Assembly (NCBI RefSeq): GCF_041395345.1
Contig: NZ_JAWLAR010000003.1
Span: 124,001-188,000, forward strand
Source: Dokdonella sp041395345
GTDB taxonomy: Bacteria; Pseudomonadota; Gammaproteobacteria; Xanthomonadales; Rhodanobacteraceae
Length of the DNA: 64,000 nt
Direction of reading: 5' to 3'
Part shown: one piece after another, positions 62,873-64,000 of the stretch
Layout of the letters: each line of letters begins with the position of its first letter
How positions within the stretch are numbered: position 1 is the stretch's first letter
The notes under the pieces: model-generated
What the model was told of the DNA's origin: nothing
The model's database searches: none
The model's input: the letters and a program-made list of their open reading frames with translations, nothing else
Position numbers and translations under genes: made by a program

Positions 62873-64000
62873 TCAGTTCGGCGGGTCGAATCCATCGACG
62901 AAAAGGCTGTCGATGCCCGACATGCACATGCCCGGCACCTGGGTATGGGTGACACGGATATCGTCCAGCCACCAGCCCGGCCCGGTGACGCCGCCATCGG
63001 TGGAGAAGCTCCAGCGCAACTTGACCGCCTGGCCTGCATAGCTGGACAGATCAAACTGGGCTTCTGTCCAGTTCAGATCCGTGCCGGAAAAAACGCCCGT
63101 CCCGAGCGGAAAACCGCAGGCGTTTCCGGTTTGCGAAATCGTTGAAGGATAGCCACCTTGCGGAGTGAGGTTCTGCCAGCTCTGGCCATCATTCGTCGAG
63201 ATCTGGACCAGGCCACCGTCGTAGTCGGCTTCGACGCCGTACCGGGTCCAGAATTCAAGCATCGAAACGGCACCGCCAGTCAGCTCAAGCACATCGGTGC
63301 CGATGTTCAGACATTCCGAATTGTTGTAGCCGGAGTAGTAGCTTCGTGACCCGCTGTGCGCTTCGTCATCGACGACTTCCCAGGCTACATGGGTCGGGGC
63401 GGAGATGCCCTGCGTGACAGCCAGATCGCCAATGGCCGACAGGATCGGCGAACCCAGTTCGGCGCCGCTGAAGAAATCGCCGTCGCTGAGCGGGCCGGCG
63501 GCACGCGCTGTCAGTCGCACGCTGTTGCTGTCGACACTGCCGTTGCCGACATCGGCGGCGCGAACGACATAGGTATAGGGCGTAGCCTCGGCAACCATCG
63601 AATCGGACCAGGTCAGTCCCGCGATGGACGACGCAACCCGCTCGGCAGGCGAAGGTACAAAGGTCGAATCCTCCGAGCGGAAGACTTCGTACTCGATGCC
63701 CGATCCGCAGTACGACTGCGCCGACTGCCAGGCCAGGTCGATCACGCAACTCGCCGAGCCAGCAGACACGGCACTGGCGATTCCCGCGAATGCCGGCGGT
63801 GCGGTACAGATGCCCGTCGTCGATGCTTCAACGCAGCTTGTCGGTGCGGCAGCGCATTCGCCGGACTCGGCCACGGCGCGTACGCGATATCCGTAGGTCA
63901 CATTGCCCGAAGCGGTGATGTCGCTGAATCCCGGAACCAGCAGTCCGGTGGCGATGGTTTCGCTGGCACCGCCGCCACACCCGCCGAGGATACGATCGAC
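62873..64000 (-). CDS. large secreted protein, C-terminal part (5' end outside window)
   Basis: At least 375 residues, open to the right edge. The visible part holds two fibronectin-III/Ig-like segments (VTYGYRVRAVAESGECAAAP and TYVVRAADVGNGSVDSNSVR), each of the 'response to stimulus' repeat kind seen in secreted proteases and adhesins. A jelly-roll segment follows, ending GPGWWLDDIRVTHTQV, as in MAM/immune-inhibitor-A-associated domains. Paired Cys are frequent. The C-terminus is MSGIDSLFVDGFDPPN, a tail found on many exported proteins of Xanthomonadales. Exported or surface location is likely; enzyme activity, if any, lies outside the window. Confidence 0.75.
   Translation of the reverse strand, partial: VDRILGGCGGGASETIATGLLVPGFSDITASGNVTYGYRVRAVAESGECAAAPTSCVEASTTGICTAPPAFAGIASAVSAGSASCVIDLAWQSAQSYCGSGIEYEVFRSEDSTFVPSPAERVASSIAGLTWSDSMVAEATPYTYVVRAADVGNGSVDSNSVRLTARAAGPLSDGDFFSGAELGSPILSAIGDLAVTQGISAPTHVAWEVVDDEAHSGSRSYYSGYNNSECLNIGTDVLELTGGAVSMLEFWTRYGVEADYDGGLVQISTNDGQSWQNLTPQGGYPSTISQTGNACGFPLGTGVFSGTDLNWTEAQFDLSSYAGQAVKLRWSFSTDGGVTGPGWWLDDIRVTHTQVPGMCMSGIDSLFVDGFDPPN

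Overview
The window reads as chromosomal DNA of a GC-rich gammaproteobacterium, most likely of the order Xanthomonadales (Lysobacterales). Supporting signs are the glyA-nrdR-ribD-ribE-ribB order, a heterotetrameric-E1 2-oxoacid dehydrogenase, a winged-helix/TPR regulator, interspersed palindromes of the 'GTAGGAGCGGCGTCAGCCGCGATGC' type and secreted proteins ending in an 'LFxDGFD/E' tail. The assignment is an inference from gene content; no rRNA or tRNA gene was seen. The gene density is that of an ordinary chromosome, with no prophage, CRISPR array or full-length insertion sequence.

Layout. 1-4.0 kb: homogentisate branch of tyrosine catabolism (fahA partial, hmgA, hppD) with a divergent MarR regulator, a palindromic operator candidate, and a DUF559 nuclease gene bracketed by inverted repeats. 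4.0-7.1 kb: repeat cluster, POT peptide transporter, tryptophan 2,3-dioxygenase. 7.5-11 kb: E1alpha/E1beta/E2 of a 2-oxoacid dehydrogenase. 11.2-16.1 kb: glyA, nrdR and riboflavin genes; the RibA half of RibB lacks its catalytic motifs. 16.2-23.2 kb: one tightly overlapping leftward run: pssA, a GAF/PP2C/HATPase switch protein, a STAS protein, MlaE/F/D-type lipid transporter, lipoprotein, a probable HolD and RimI. 23.4-36.5 kb: DUF4124, proS, VTT membrane protein, lone dihydrolipoyl dehydrogenase, Na+/H+ antiporter, ppa, GNAT, DUF2333, winged-helix/TPR regulator, amino-acid permease. 37.2-41.3 kb: a stand-alone Asp/Asn hydroxylase plus sulfotransferase pair, a ferritin-like protein, and a single protein that fuses hydroxylase and sulfotransferase. 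41.3-45.5 kb: thiC with a TPP riboswitch, pepQ, DUF3016. 45.6 kb: a 190-bp MITE. 45.8-53.2 kb: DUF218 protein, MidA, pteridine reductase, DUF6159, folK, MscS channel, Anbu protease, folB. 53.2-57.1 kb: tsaD, rpsU, yqeY, dnaG without the usual rpoD. 57.1-62.0 kb: thrL leader and thrABC. 62.0-64 kb: cold-shock gene with a strong terminator, and the 3' part of a large secreted protein.

The two most interesting systems are (i) a putative serine phospho-switch translationally coupled to a phospholipid transporter and to phosphatidylserine synthase, and (ii) the paired 'hydroxylate then sulfate' modules present in both split and fused form within 4 kb.
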